Shown: in pieces, positions 44,976 through 54,270 of the stretch
How positions within the stretch are numbered: the stretch's first letter is position 1
How the letters are laid out: each line of letters opens with the position of its first letter
Source of the DNA: JABDMH01 sp965223105
GTDB taxonomy: Bacteria; Bacteroidota; Bacteroidia; Chitinophagales; Saprospiraceae
DNA: 64,000 bases
Assembly (NCBI GenBank): GCA_965223105.1
Contig: OZ244987.1
Span: forward strand, 5,456,001 to 5,520,000
Direction: 5' to 3'
Notes under the pieces: model-generated
Seen by the model: the letters and a program-made list of their open reading frames with translations, nothing else
The model's database searches: none
What the model was told of the DNA's origin: nothing
Translations under genes and position numbers: made by a program

Positions 44976-47653
44976 TGAACGCTGACCCACCTAAAAGGAT
45001 ACTTGATTTTCTCCGATGGTTTTGCCGCGAAGATTATCTCGAAGAAATCGAAGGAGACCTCGTTGAAATCTATCGGGAGAATTCTCAAAAGTCACCGACG
45101 AAGGCCAAATTTATCCTGCTCGGGAGCATAGTTCGATATTGTAGGCCTCTCTTTGCAAGGTCATTGCGAAACCGAATGCTGGATCCCATAGATGGTACTT
45201 CCCATGCATTGAAAGTATCATGGAGAAGTATTAGAAATCGTCCATTTTTCACCACATTGAATACGATCGGTCTAGCAGTAGGCATGGCAAGTGCCCTATT
45301 TATTATTCTCTATGTCGTCAACGAATTGAGTTTCGACAAAATGTTTCCGGATGCGGATCGCATAGTCCGGGTAAACATCGACAACAGGATCGGGGGTGAA
45401 ACGACCAAATACGCTGCGGTGTCTGGTCCTCTTGCTGCGGTGCTAAAGGAAGATTTCCCTCACACTGAGATGGTGAGCCGTTTCCGCAACGTCGGTTCTA
45501 TTTTCTTACGCACACTCCATTCCCAGGAAAACGTTAAGGAGGATGGTGTCATAGGAGCTGACTCCTCCTTCCTAAAAATGTTTGGACTGACACTATTGTA
45601 CGGGGATAGTGAATCAGCATTAAAAGAACCCAATACCCTTATTCTTACGAAGACCGCTGCTGAAAAGCACTTTGATGTCAATGAGGCGGTGGGAAAGACA
45701 ATCTTACTGGACAATACGGATCCTTATATTGTCACCGGCATTTTACCTGACCTTCCGACCAATTCATTTCTTCGTGATCATCATATTTTCTTATCGATAG
45801 AGAGCTTTGACGATGCCAAAAGTCCTGCATGGAACAATTGGAACTTTCCCACTTTTGTAAAACTATCATCAGTAGAGCATCGCGACAATTTTCAAGAATT
45901 CCTTGGGCTGGTAAAGGAAAGTTACTTGATTCCGTGGGCAATGACTTTTATCCCTGGATTGACGCTAGAAAGTGCCCGTGCTTCAGATGAGGAAACCGGA
46001 AATTTCATGAGGTTTAACCATACTCCATTGACCGATATCCATCTCTACTCCAACGACCGGGAAGGGGAAATCACACCGAATAGTGATTTTAAAAATATTT
46101 ACATATTAAGCCTCATTGGTCTATTTATCCTGGCTCTAGCTTGTGTCAACTACGTGAATCTTTCTACAGCACAATCTTTGAAAAGAGCCAAAGAGGTCGG
46201 TATTCGCAAGACCTTGGGTTCGAACAGGCGCTCTTTAGTTAAACAATTTTTATTAGAAGCTGGATTGATCGCTTTTTACGCCATGGTATTGGCAACGACT
46301 ATGGCAAAAATTGCGATGCCTCATTTCAATACACTGGCTGGTACAGATATTTCCCTTCCCTATAATCATCCCACTTTTTGGTTTCTTTTGATTGGGATCT
46401 CTACGCTCCTTGCTCTTGTATCTGGTTTTTATCCAGCATTCGTCTTGTCAAGGTTTTCGCCATTGAGGGTTCTCAAGCAGGGCGAGCATGGAGGCAAAAT
46501 GACGGGAAAAATTCGCAGTATACTCGTAGTTTTTCAATTCAGTGTAGCTGTTTTCTTGATCATTGGTACTCTAGTCGTATTCAAACAATTGAAATTTATC
46601 CAAAATAAAGATCTAGGGTATGAGAAAGATCAAATTTTAGTCATTGATGATATCAATGCATCTCCTCACCAGAAAAATTCTTTAAAAATTGAATTAGAGC
46701 GACTCAAGGATATTAAGAGCACCTCCTTGAGCAGTTTTCTACCTACACCTTCTGCAAGAAATGGTTCGACTTTTTTTCCTGAGGGAAAGCTGTTTAGTCG
46801 AGAGGCCTCCATTTTTGGGAAATGGCGTGTCGACCATGATTACATTTCGACGTTAGATTTAGAGATCATCGCTGGCCGCGGTTTTGATCGAGAGTTCGCC
46901 ACAGATTCTAATGCAATCGTACTGAATGAGGCCGCTGCTGCAATGATTGGAATGCAACCAGAGAAAATCATTGGACTGCGCCTCACCGATGATTTTCATC
47001 GTCAAGACAAAGAAAACATGAAATTCTATACGGTCATCGGTGTACTAAGAGATTTCCATTATGAGTCATTGCGAAATGACATCAATGCCATGAGCCTTAC
47101 GTTAGGAGGAGATGGCCATAAGATGTTGATAAAACTTGTTTCTGAAGACTTTTCATCAGCAGTAGCTCATATCGAAGATATCTGGAGATCTGTGGTGCCG
47201 GGACAACCATTTCACTGCTACTTTATGGATGATTCCTTTAATGAAACTTATCGCGCCGAGCAACACCTTGTTAGAATTTTCACAACCTTTACCTTGGTTT
47301 CTATTTTGATCGCTTGTCTGGGTTTGTTTGGACTGGTAGCCTTTAGTGCTGAGAAACGTGTGAGAGAAATAGGCATCAGAAAAATCTTGGGAGCCAGTGT
47401 CCCTCAAATTACCTATTTACTGTCCTTTGATTTCCTTAAGTTGGTAGCTATTTCGATCTGTGTCTCCGTCCCCTTGGGATGGTTGATTATGAACCAGTGG
47501 CTGCAGGATTTCTCCTACCGTACCGAGATCTCCTGGTGGCTTTTTGTCGTGGCTGGCGCCTCCGCAGCAATCATTTGCCTGCTGACTGTAAGTTACCAAA
47601 GCATTAAGTCAGCCAGGGCAAATCCTGTAACCAGCTTGAGAAACGATCTATAG
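44975..47653 (+). CDS. MacB/FtsX-type ABC permease with N-terminal prefix domain
   Basis: The product has 892 residues. The first 90 or so (PPKRILDFLRWFCREDYLEEIEGDLVEIYREN) are the permease prefix domain. Then come a MacB-like periplasmic domain after the first helix (about 105-370), a three-helix FtsX block (GLFILALACVNYVNLSTAQSLKRAKEVGIRKTLGS), a second periplasmic domain and a second FtsX block near the C-terminus (LVSILIACLGLFGLVAFSAEKRVREIGIRKILGAS). It has no ATPase domain and no ATPase gene next to it. The function is probably export of a lipid, peptide or antibiotic, controlled by PadR. The orphan ATPase at 58.4 kb is of the right type to serve it. Confidence 0.93.
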   Translation: MNADPPKRILDFLRWFCREDYLEEIEGDLVEIYRENSQKSPTKAKFILLGSIVRYCRPLFARSLRNRMLDPIDGTSHALKVSWRSIRNRPFFTTLNTIGLAVGMASALFIILYVVNELSFDKMFPDADRIVRVNIDNRIGGETTKYAAVSGPLAAVLKEDFPHTEMVSRFRNVGSIFLRTLHSQENVKEDGVIGADSSFLKMFGLTLLYGDSESALKEPNTLILTKTAAEKHFDVNEAVGKTILLDNTDPYIVTGILPDLPTNSFLRDHHIFLSIESFDDAKSPAWNNWNFPTFVKLSSVEHRDNFQEFLGLVKESYLIPWAMTFIPGLTLESARASDEETGNFMRFNHTPLTDIHLYSNDREGEITPNSDFKNIYILSLIGLFILALACVNYVNLSTAQSLKRAKEVGIRKTLGSNRRSLVKQFLLEAGLIAFYAMVLATTMAKIAMPHFNTLAGTDISLPYNHPTFWFLLIGISTLLALVSGFYPAFVLSRFSPLRVLKQGEHGGKMTGKIRSILVVFQFSVAVFLIIGTLVVFKQLKFIQNKDLGYEKDQILVIDDINASPHQKNSLKIELERLKDIKSTSLSSFLPTPSARNGSTFFPEGKLFSREASIFGKWRVDHDYISTLDLEIIAGRGFDREFATDSNAIVLNEAAAAMIGMQPEKIIGLRLTDDFHRQDKENMKFYTVIGVLRDFHYESLRNDINAMSLTLGGDGHKMLIKLVSEDFSSAVAHIEDIWRSVVPGQPFHCYFMDDSFNETYRAEQHLVRIFTTFTLVSILIACLGLFGLVAFSAEKRVREIGIRKILGASVPQITYLLSFDFLKLVAISICVSVPLGWLIMNQWLQDFSYRTEISWWLFVVAGASAAIICLLTVSYQSIKSARANPVTSLRNDL

Positions 47654-47655
47654 GG

Positions 47656-47685
47656 TTTACAAGTTGTTTATACAACATTTGTAAA
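47656..47685 (+). terminator. Hairpin after the permease gene
   Basis: Three bases behind the stop, TTTACAA and TTGTAAA form the outer stem and GTTGT/ACAAC the inner stem, with a two-base bulge and a four-base loop: 12 base pairs in all. It is AT-rich and lacks a long T-run, so it is a moderate terminator candidate or an mRNA-end hairpin. Confidence 0.5.
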
Positions 47686-47880
47686 TTAACACTCTCTCAG
47701 AATCATCAGGAGATCTATACTTGTCCCATCCGATACAAATGAATGATCAGTCTAGTGTCTCCGGTGTATTGCTGCTCACATGATTTTTAGAAAGAGATCT
47801 CATAGTTCTATCACAAATATCCCCTTATGTTAAACAATCCAAGTCTTTGCATCGTACTAGGGATACTGATTTGATCAATT

Positions 47881-48918
47881 ATGCTGAGACCGTTGTTGCA
47901 AAGAGATCCGGTTATTATTCAGCCTTATCGTGGTTATGCCTCATCAACTAGGCTCTACCTCCGCGGTCGGATTCTGGAAGATGAAAACATTATTTCTCAC
48001 CGGGAAGAAGGCCTCTTAAATACCATTAGGGACAACTTCAAACGTTGGGAATCAGATGAGATACCTGGAGTACCGGTGCGCCTGAAGGTGGATGGCCAAA
48101 TCTACACGGCGATTACCGACAAGGAAGGTTACTTTATCTTTGATAAACCTCACGCAGTTTCACTGCCCGACGAGGCAGGCTGGAAAACTGTAGACTTAGA
48201 CTCCTCTTTCAAATACCACGGCAGGGCCTACAAACTGCAAAGCACAGCTCAAATTTATTTGCCTTCCCAAGAGGCGGATTTTGGAATAATCACAGATGTT
48301 GATGATACGATTTTACAGACGGATGTACTATTTCGATTAAAACTTCTACGCAATACTTTTATGAAAAGCCCTTTTAAGCGAGAGGAGGTTACAGGAATGT
48401 CCACATGGGTAAGAGCTTTACACGAGAAAGACACCAATTCATCCAATCCCATTTTCTATGTGTCAAAAAGCCCCAGAAATATTTTTGATTATCTGACCAT
48501 TTTCTTAGATGCCAATCATTTTCCCAAGGGTCCACTAATGCTCAGGGATTTTGGCCGACAAGGTGCTGTCCGGCCTGAAAACTATTTGGGCCATAAAGAA
48601 GATGAAATTGAGCGAATATTAACCACCTACCCTGATCTCCGATTTATCCTCCTAGGAGATATCGCGGGCCGTGATCCTCAAATTTATCACTACATCCAAG
48701 AGAAATATCCCAATCGCATTTTAGCAATCTACATTAAGGATATTGACCATCGTCGAAAACAAAAAATCTTCCGAGCTTGGATGAAAATGAATAAACCCCC
48801 AAACGTGATTTTGATGAAAACCGCGGCCGAAGGGGCTGCCCATGCATTTTCTAAACGGTGGATTTCCAAAAAGAATCTGGGTGCAGTGATTGAAGAAGTT
48901 AATAGCCACGAAAGCTAA
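47881..48918 (+). CDS. APP1-like phosphatase (DUF2183)
   Basis: The product has 345 residues and no signal peptide. From about residue 130 it has the APP1/DUF2183 catalytic domain of the HAD type: D139-V-D141-D-T143 in ITDVDDTILQTD, then NPIFYVSKSPRNIFDYLTIFLDANHFPKGPLMLRD, and LGDIAGRDPQIYHYIQEKYPNRI with acidic and basic residues of motif IV. Yeast App1 is a phosphatidate phosphatase; bacterial substrates are unknown to me. The N-terminal 130 residues include a beta-domain (PGVPVRLKVDGQIYTAITDKEGYFIFD). It is monocistronic. Confidence 0.88.
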   Translation: MLRPLLQRDPVIIQPYRGYASSTRLYLRGRILEDENIISHREEGLLNTIRDNFKRWESDEIPGVPVRLKVDGQIYTAITDKEGYFIFDKPHAVSLPDEAGWKTVDLDSSFKYHGRAYKLQSTAQIYLPSQEADFGIITDVDDTILQTDVLFRLKLLRNTFMKSPFKREEVTGMSTWVRALHEKDTNSSNPIFYVSKSPRNIFDYLTIFLDANHFPKGPLMLRDFGRQGAVRPENYLGHKEDEIERILTTYPDLRFILLGDIAGRDPQIYHYIQEKYPNRILAIYIKDIDHRRKQKIFRAWMKMNKPPNVILMKTAAEGAAHAFSKRWISKKNLGAVIEEVNSHES

Positions 48919-48970
48919 TCTCTGCATAACTCCCCCTAAGATTATAAGGAATAGAATGTTGCTTCTGGCT

Positions 48971-49492
48971 TCATCCTTGATCAGCTGCACTAGATACGCG
49001 CTTTAGACGATCTAGGAGTGCGTCAAACCATGATGGTGTAAAACCGACCAGAAACGCCATCAATGAACAGAAACTGGCCAGGCGAAAATACTGTCCAACA
49101 CTAGTAACCATGGGTCCAACTGCTCCACCTTCAGGTGCTACATTGGCCGGTAAAGATATGTTTCCTGCGATGATCAACTGACCACCAGTCACCAGTAAGA
49201 AAATAAAAAACCCTCGAATAATTGCCAATTTAATCTTGGGGTTTTCGCCAAGATTAGCCACTCGTCCTATTTCACCAATTAGGGCAGCAAGACAGCATAA
49301 CAGAAAAATATTGCTCCATGTATAAGTGAATATAATTGTGATCAGCGCAGACACTCTCTCAATAAAGGCAAGATTTTCGTTGGCTAACTTCTGAAAATAC
49401 ACGCCGGAATCCAGTGCAACTCCGAGGACCATGGTACCGATCCAAAACAAAGCCAAAACAATAAGGAACGAAGTCTCTCGAATAGCTTGCAT
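48971..49492 (-). CDS. Membrane protein of unknown function
   Basis: The product has 173 residues and I do not recognise the family. Four hydrophobic segments are visible: about 8-27, 45-70, 90-112 and 128-150. The short C-terminal tail is polar and faces the cytoplasm if the N-terminus does. It converges with the APP1-like gene and is divergent from the hydroxylase operon, so it is probably transcribed on its own. The protein-like composition and the ATG directly before a membrane segment support it as a real gene. Confidence 0.7.
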   Translation of the reverse strand: MQAIRETSFLIVLALFWIGTMVLGVALDSGVYFQKLANENLAFIERVSALITIIFTYTWSNIFLLCCLAALIGEIGRVANLGENPKIKLAIIRGFFIFLLVTGGQLIIAGNISLPANVAPEGGAVGPMVTSVGQYFRLASFCSLMAFLVGFTPSWFDALLDRLKRVSSAADQG

Positions 49493-49612
49493 GCTCTCTT
49501 TTTAAATTAATGGGAAGCAATAGGTAAAGGTCACCCAGCATAGTAGGTAAATCTTTGAACCAGAATCCCACCAATAGGCCTACAACTAAAGTTTTCAAAT
49601 GGCAGAATTTTC

Positions 49613-49620
49613 TATCTTTA
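49613..49620 (+). promoter_or_regulatory. Possible -7 box of the hydroxylase operon
   Basis: TATCTTTA followed by G is one mismatch away from TAnnTTTG and lies 37 bases before the chosen ATG. The same nonamer, TATCTTTAG, stands before the gene at 60780. No clear -33 TTG accompanies it. Confidence 0.3.
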
Positions 49621-49656
49621 GTAGAACACCTCTAGTTGTATTACAGAAACAATCTT

Positions 49657-50121
49657 ATGGCTACATTTACAATCCGGGTCAATGGACAGTCTCAGCAAAT
49701 TGAGGCTGAGCCCGACACTCCTCTATTGTGGGTTTTGAGAGACAATTTAGAATTGACTGGCACCAAGTATGGCTGTGGCAAATCCCTATGTGGTTCTTGC
49801 ACGGTGCATATTAATGGCACCCCAGCTCGTTCCTGCGGATTGACCATTGACTCCATCGGAGATAAGAAGGTCACCACCATTGAAGGACTTGGCCAAACTG
49901 GACTGCACGTGGTTCAGAAAGCCTGGATGGAGGAAGATGTGCCCCAGTGTGGGTTTTGCCAGGCGGGCCAAATTATGTCGGCCGTGGCACTCCTTAAGCA
50001 ACACCCTGATCCTACCGACATGCAAATTGAGAACGCGATGAACGGCAATATTTGTCGCTGTGGAACTTATGTTAGAATCCGTCGGGCCATTCGCCGGGCA
50101 GCAAAAGAGCTCAACTCATGA
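49657..50121 (+). CDS. [2Fe-2S] subunit of a xanthine-dehydrogenase-family enzyme (IorA type)
   Basis: I start it at the ATG at 49657, where ATFTIRVNGQSQQIEAEPDTPLLWVLRD begins the ferredoxin-like fold. The 154-residue product has both iron-sulfur clusters: Cys40, Cys45, Cys48 and Cys60 for the plant-ferredoxin type, and Cys98, Cys101, Cys133 and Cys135 for the helical type (CGFCQAGQ, ICRCGT). It passes electrons from the molybdenum subunit to an acceptor. Its stop overlaps the next ATG (ATGA). There is no FAD subunit gene, as in isoquinoline-1-oxidoreductase-like two-subunit enzymes. Confidence 0.93.
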   Translation: MATFTIRVNGQSQQIEAEPDTPLLWVLRDNLELTGTKYGCGKSLCGSCTVHINGTPARSCGLTIDSIGDKKVTTIEGLGQTGLHVVQKAWMEEDVPQCGFCQAGQIMSAVALLKQHPDPTDMQIENAMNGNICRCGTYVRIRRAIRRAAKELNS

Positions 50122-52403
50122 AGAAACTGGAAGAAAATAAATCAACAGTTTTTCAGCAAAGCAGACGCACGTTTTTACAGACGGGTTTAGTTGCATCTGG
50201 TGGGGTTTTAGTAGGTGGCCACCTCAGTTGCACCGATCCAAATAAATTCCTTGCTGGCAACCCGGAGGCGAAATTTGAACCCAATATTTGGCTAGACATC
50301 AATGGTTTGGGTGATGTTACGATCGTTGCTCACCGTTCTGAGATGGGTACAGGCATCCGTTCCACTCTACCTATGGTGATAGCCGACGAACTGGAGGCCG
50401 ATTGGAGCCGTGTAAAACTGGTCCAGGCCATAGGTGACGAAAAATACGGGGATCAAAACACTGACGGTTCCTACAGCATCCGGATGTTTTTTGATCCATT
50501 ACGGCGAATGGCTGCTGGAGTTCGCTTGATGTTAGAAAGGACCGCTGCCGCCGAATGGGAGGTGGATCCCTCCACCTGTCATGCAGAAGACCATCGCGTA
50601 GTGCATACCTCAGGGAAATATTTCGGCTTTGGGTACCTAGCCGAAAAAGCAGCTGACCAACCCATTCCTTCTGATGAAGAAATTACGCTCAAATCTCCTG
50701 AGGATTTTCGCTACATCACGAAGAAGACTTCCATTTATGATCTAGAAGACATTGTTACTGGCCAGGCAAAATTTGGCATGGATTACCAACTGGATGGACT
50801 GAAAGTAGCCGTTATCATGAGAAATCCCGAGGCTGGTGCGGGTGTCCGATCTCATGGCCGCAAACCTGCTATGGACATAACTGGTGTATTGAATGTATTC
50901 GCCTTGGAAAACCCAGGATTCCCTACCGGCTATGATAAAGCCTTGGGAGGGATTTGTATCATAGCCGAAAATACCTGGTCAGCCCTCAAAGCACGAGATG
51001 CCCTCAAGGTAGAATGGGAAAAGGGAAAAAATGCGGATTATGATTCCGAGATTTTCACGGAAAGCATGCTTTCACGAGTGAAAAAAAGAGGGAAAATCAG
51101 GAGAGAGCAAGGTCAAATTGACCAAGCCCTGCGGCAATCTGCACAAGTTATCGAAGGCACCTATAGTGTTCCTCACTATGCCCATGCGCCTATGGAAACA
51201 CCTGTCGCTGTCGCTTCAGCTACGCAGGCAGGGTGCGAGGTCTGGGCTCCAGTTCAGGATCCACAGTGGACGCAACGAGCCGTGGCCGATGCTTTGGAAT
51301 TGCCACCAGAAAAAGTACGGGTAAATGTCACTCTTTTAGGAGGAGCATTTGGTCGTAAATCAAAACCCGATTTTGTCGTGGAGGCCGCCTTGATTTCTCA
51401 AAAGCAAAAGACCCCGATCAAGCTGGTTTGGACCCGTGAGGATGATCTCCGACACGATTTTTATCATTTTTCCTGTGCCCAACACTTGAGTGTCGGATTG
51501 GATCAAGATAAACAAGTTAAAGCCTGGTTGCATCGATCGTCATTTCCACCGATCGCGGGCACTGCCGATCCCAATGCTCAACAGCCGGCCAATTTCGAGG
51601 TCAGCATGGGATTGGTAGATATGCCCTACAAAATTGAGCATGTCTGCTGCGAAACTGTGGAGGCGAGCGCAAAAATCAGGGTAGGTTGGCTACGTTCGGT
51701 AGGCAATATCAACCATGCCTTCGCCGTAGGCTGTACACTGGATGAGGTGGCTGAAGCCCGGGGCAAAGATCCAATGGAAAATCTCTTGGAATTGTTGGGC
51801 GATGACCGAAATATTGATTTTCCTTCCTTGTCCGGTGAATTTTGGAATTACAATGAAGAAATTGCTGATTTTCCCTGGAATACTGGCAGATTTAAAAGAG
51901 TAATTCAACATGTCCGAGAAAAATCGGATTGGGGTAAACAATTACCAGCAGGACAAGGTATGGGATTTGCTGCTCATCGTAGCTTTTTAACCTACGTCGC
52001 CTGTGTAGTCGAAGTCAATGTTTCAGAAAATGGTAAAGTGAATATACCCATGGTTCACTATGCTGTCGATTGTGGCATTCCTGTAAATCCTGAGCGCATT
52101 AAAGCCCAATTTGAGGGTGGAGCTGCATTTGCAGCTAGCCTAGCACTAAAAGGACAAATTTCGGTCGTGGGTGGTGCTGTACAGGAAAGTAATTTTGACA
52201 CCTATGAGGTAGCAAGAATGGTTGATGCCCCCTACGAGACTGCAGTGCACATCGTTGATAGCCTCGAAAAACCTACGGGTGTCGGAGAACCACCTGTACC
52301 TCCCTTTATCCCAGCTCTCTGCAATGCCATTTACCAGGCTACCGGAAAGCGGATCAGGAAGCTGCCTATTGCTTTAAAAGACCTGCAGGCTGTACCGGCA
52401 TAA
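50118..52403 (+). CDS. Molybdopterin-binding subunit of a xanthine-dehydrogenase-family enzyme (IorB type)
   Basis: The product has 761 residues. A twin-arginine signal (SRRTFLQTGLVASGG, about residues 15-30) shows export to the periplasm, perhaps with a lipoprotein cysteine at residue 38. The body has the molybdenum-hydroxylase layout: SEMGTGIRSTLPMVIADELEADWSRV, GGAFGRKSKPDFVVEA, and the catalytic Glu724 in PTGVGEPPVPP. It should hydroxylate an aldehyde or N-heterocycle with water. The substrate is unknown. The electron acceptor is probably a periplasmic cytochrome, since no FAD subunit is encoded. Confidence 0.93.
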   Translation: MKKLEENKSTVFQQSRRTFLQTGLVASGGVLVGGHLSCTDPNKFLAGNPEAKFEPNIWLDINGLGDVTIVAHRSEMGTGIRSTLPMVIADELEADWSRVKLVQAIGDEKYGDQNTDGSYSIRMFFDPLRRMAAGVRLMLERTAAAEWEVDPSTCHAEDHRVVHTSGKYFGFGYLAEKAADQPIPSDEEITLKSPEDFRYITKKTSIYDLEDIVTGQAKFGMDYQLDGLKVAVIMRNPEAGAGVRSHGRKPAMDITGVLNVFALENPGFPTGYDKALGGICIIAENTWSALKARDALKVEWEKGKNADYDSEIFTESMLSRVKKRGKIRREQGQIDQALRQSAQVIEGTYSVPHYAHAPMETPVAVASATQAGCEVWAPVQDPQWTQRAVADALELPPEKVRVNVTLLGGAFGRKSKPDFVVEAALISQKQKTPIKLVWTREDDLRHDFYHFSCAQHLSVGLDQDKQVKAWLHRSSFPPIAGTADPNAQQPANFEVSMGLVDMPYKIEHVCCETVEASAKIRVGWLRSVGNINHAFAVGCTLDEVAEARGKDPMENLLELLGDDRNIDFPSLSGEFWNYNEEIADFPWNTGRFKRVIQHVREKSDWGKQLPAGQGMGFAAHRSFLTYVACVVEVNVSENGKVNIPMVHYAVDCGIPVNPERIKAQFEGGAAFAASLALKGQISVVGGAVQESNFDTYEVARMVDAPYETAVHIVDSLEKPTGVGEPPVPPFIPALCNAIYQATGKRIRKLPIALKDLQAVPA

Positions 52404-52404
52404 G

Positions 52405-52567
52405 GCAATTTTTGTGCTTGGCCATAATTTAGAGAAACTGAAATTCCGGATCTGAGCAATTGTTTCGCCAAGCGATTTGCCGCATAATTGTTTGGCATTT
52501 CCTTAGTAATCTCAATTACCAAAACGGAAAAATTAATTAATCGTTCTTCTAAATCAAACTTATTCAT
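52405..52567 (-). pseudogene. Four-helix-bundle (S23/IVS-type) protein, N-terminal stub
   Basis: Reading from the ATG at 52567, MNKFDLEERLINFSVLVIEI then TKEMPNNYAANRLAKQLLRS and GISVSLNYGQAQK give the first 50 residues of the four-helix-bundle family named after 23S rRNA intervening sequences. The frame then runs into the end of the hydroxylase gene. It is the truncated twin of the 53.06-53.45 kb copy and part of the same direct repeat. Confidence 0.75.
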
Positions 52568-52990
52568 TCTGCCGTTTTACCTTCAAAATCGTTAATCCTT
52601 ATTCGATATTCATTTCTTCAATACTTGTTCGTTTTGCTTGAAGATAACATTAAGATACTAGCCACAATATGTCTCCCCCCAGAGTGCTAGCCTATTGGTT
52701 GAGCACTCTACCCCCTTCAAAAGGGGGCGGCGTTATCTTGAAATTATGCTACCCAGGATGCCCTTAGGAGACTTTTCCTTAGAAAAACTAGGTCGCGAGT
52801 GGGAAAAGAGCACCAACTGTCGAGCCAGTGGAGAATATAGCTCAAAGCCCAGATGACGAGAAAGCCATACCTGAAGAACAGCCATAGAGGGCGAGTTTTG
52901 GTGCGAGCGCCAGGCGGGCCATAGTCTTTCAAGGAAAAAGATCCAGGGTGGCTTTTTGCCCTACTTTTTGCCACCAAAAAGTAGAAAAAT
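52411..52990. repeat. Long direct repeat, copy A, with structured element
   Basis: About 580 bases, matched by 53295-53874. The left 240 bases are the S23-type gene start and its upstream DNA. The right 340 bases (from CATTAAGATACTAGCC at about 52649) are the structured element: hairpin GAGTGCT/AGCACTC (52682-52708), hairpin CCCCCTT/AAGGGGG, a conserved middle with CCTTAGGAGA, GATGACGAG and GGCGAGTTTTGGTGCGAGCG, and the terminal 10-bp hairpin at 52961-52984 followed by AAAAAT. Confidence 0.85.
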
Positions 52991-53058
52991 CGTTACTTGG
53001 ATTTAAGAACAAGGAACACTGATTAACGATTTTAGAATTATGTTTGATTTTTGATTTT

Positions 53059-53452
53059 TCACGTTCTCATATTCTTTTGAGCCGTTTTTTCGATGCTTTT
53101 TGCAAAAATTGAAATTAGCTCGTTGTTTTCCAGTTTTGCGTTCTGAATTCTTGTTTAATTTTTTAAACAATTTAGTTCGTTCGATGACTTTTTGAGCAAA
53201 TGTATGTTTCCCATAATCCTTTCAATACTATCTTCATTTTATAATATGAACAAAATCCCTGCTTGCCGACAGGCAGGCTTTCGGGATTCACCACTTTGTG
53301 CTTCGACCATGATCTAGAGAAACTGAAGTTCCAGATCTGAGCAAATGTTTCACCAAGTGATTTGCCGCATAATTGTTTGGGATTTCCTTAGTAATCCCAA
53401 TTATCAAAACCGAAAAATTAATTAATCGTTCTTCTAAATCAAACTTATTCAT
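53059..53452 (-). pseudogene. Four-helix-bundle (S23/IVS-type) protein, disrupted
   Basis: From the ATG at 53452 the frame gives MNKFDLEERLINFSVLIIGI, TKEIPNNYAANHLVKHLLRS and GTSVSLDHG. After a shift, GESRK is followed by a palindromic insert (53258-53277) and DFVHIIKMKIVLKGLWETYIC, then KVIERTKLFKKLNK, and finally QNAKLENNELISIFAKSIEKTAQKNMRT and a stop at 53059. All parts of a roughly 120-residue S23-type protein can be found but at least two frameshifts separate them. Function in this family is not established. Confidence 0.72.
53258..53277. repeat. Palindromic insert inside the S23-type pseudogene
   Basis: CCTGCTTG and CAGGCAGG form an 8-bp stem with one G-T pair and the loop CCGA. It sits between the codons for GESRK and DFVHIIK of the minus-strand gene, where it reads KPACRQAG. 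I recall this palindrome as a frequent interspersed element in Bacteroidota genomes. Confidence 0.65.
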
Positions 53453-53874
53453 TCTGCCGTTTTACCTTCAAAATCGTTAATCCTTATTCGATATTCATTT
53501 CTTCAATACTTGTTCGTTTTGCTTGAAGATAACATTAAGATACTAGCCACAATATGTCACCCCCCAGAGTGCTAGCCTATTGGTTGAGCACTCTACCTCC
53601 TTCAAAGGGGCGGCGTTATGTTGAGACTGCACTACCCGGGATGCCCTTAGGAGATTTTTCCTTAGAAAAACAAGGTCGCGGGTGGGAAAAGAGCAGCAAC
53701 TGTTCGAGCTAGTAGTAAACATTGCTCAGAGCCCAGATGACGAGAGCCCCATGCTTGAAAAAGATATCATCAAAGGCGAGTTTTGGTGCGAGCGCCAAGC
53801 GAGCCGTAGATTTTCAAGGAAAAAGATCCAGGGTGGCTTTTTGCTCTACTTTTTGCCACCAAAAAGTAGAAAAA
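53295..53874. repeat. Long direct repeat, copy B, with structured element
   Basis: This is the partner of 52411-52990, in the same orientation and order, with roughly nine of ten bases alike. The terminal hairpin is at 53846-53869. An open frame of 90 codons crosses the 3' half (53682-53954); its KKIQGGFLLYFLPPKSRK is a translation of the repeat and not a gene. Confidence 0.85.
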
Positions 53875-53911
53875 CCATTAACAGGCACAGGTTCGCTAAT
53901 GGAGATGTGGT

Positions 53912-54270
53912 CATTAAGATACTAGCCACAATATATCATCCACCAGAGTGCTAGCCAACCTATCGGTTGGAGCACTCTACCCCCTTCAAAGGGGGCGGCG
54001 TCAGGGGCGGCGTCATATTGAAATTATGCTACCCAGGATGCCCTTAGGAGATTTTTCCTCAGAAAAACAAGATCGCGGGCGGGACAAGAGCACCAACTGT
54101 TCGAGCCGGTGGAGAATATAGCTCAAAGCCCAGATGACGAGAAAGCCATGCCTGAGGAACAACCATAAGGGCGAGTTTTGGTGCGAGTGCTAAGCGAACC
54201 GTAGTTTTTCAAGGAAAAAGATCCAGGGTTGCTTTTTGATCTACTTTTTGCCACCAAAAAGTAGAAAAAC
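53912..54270. repeat. Structured element, direct copy C
   Basis: This third copy lacks the S23-type part. It starts CATTAAGATACTAGCC, has the best first hairpin (GAGTGCT-AG-CCAACC, loop TATC, GGTTGG-AGCACTC), a small internal tandem duplication of GGGGCGGCGTC, the conserved middle and the terminal hairpin at 54241-54264. DNA from 54271 to 54444 holds nothing recognisable. Confidence 0.82.

Noticed and set aside
53682..53954. Protein of 90 codons ending KKIQGGFLLYFLPPKSRK
   Set aside because: It is the translation of the structured repeat. The same peptide pieces appear in frames across the other copies, and there is no start context or conserved domain.
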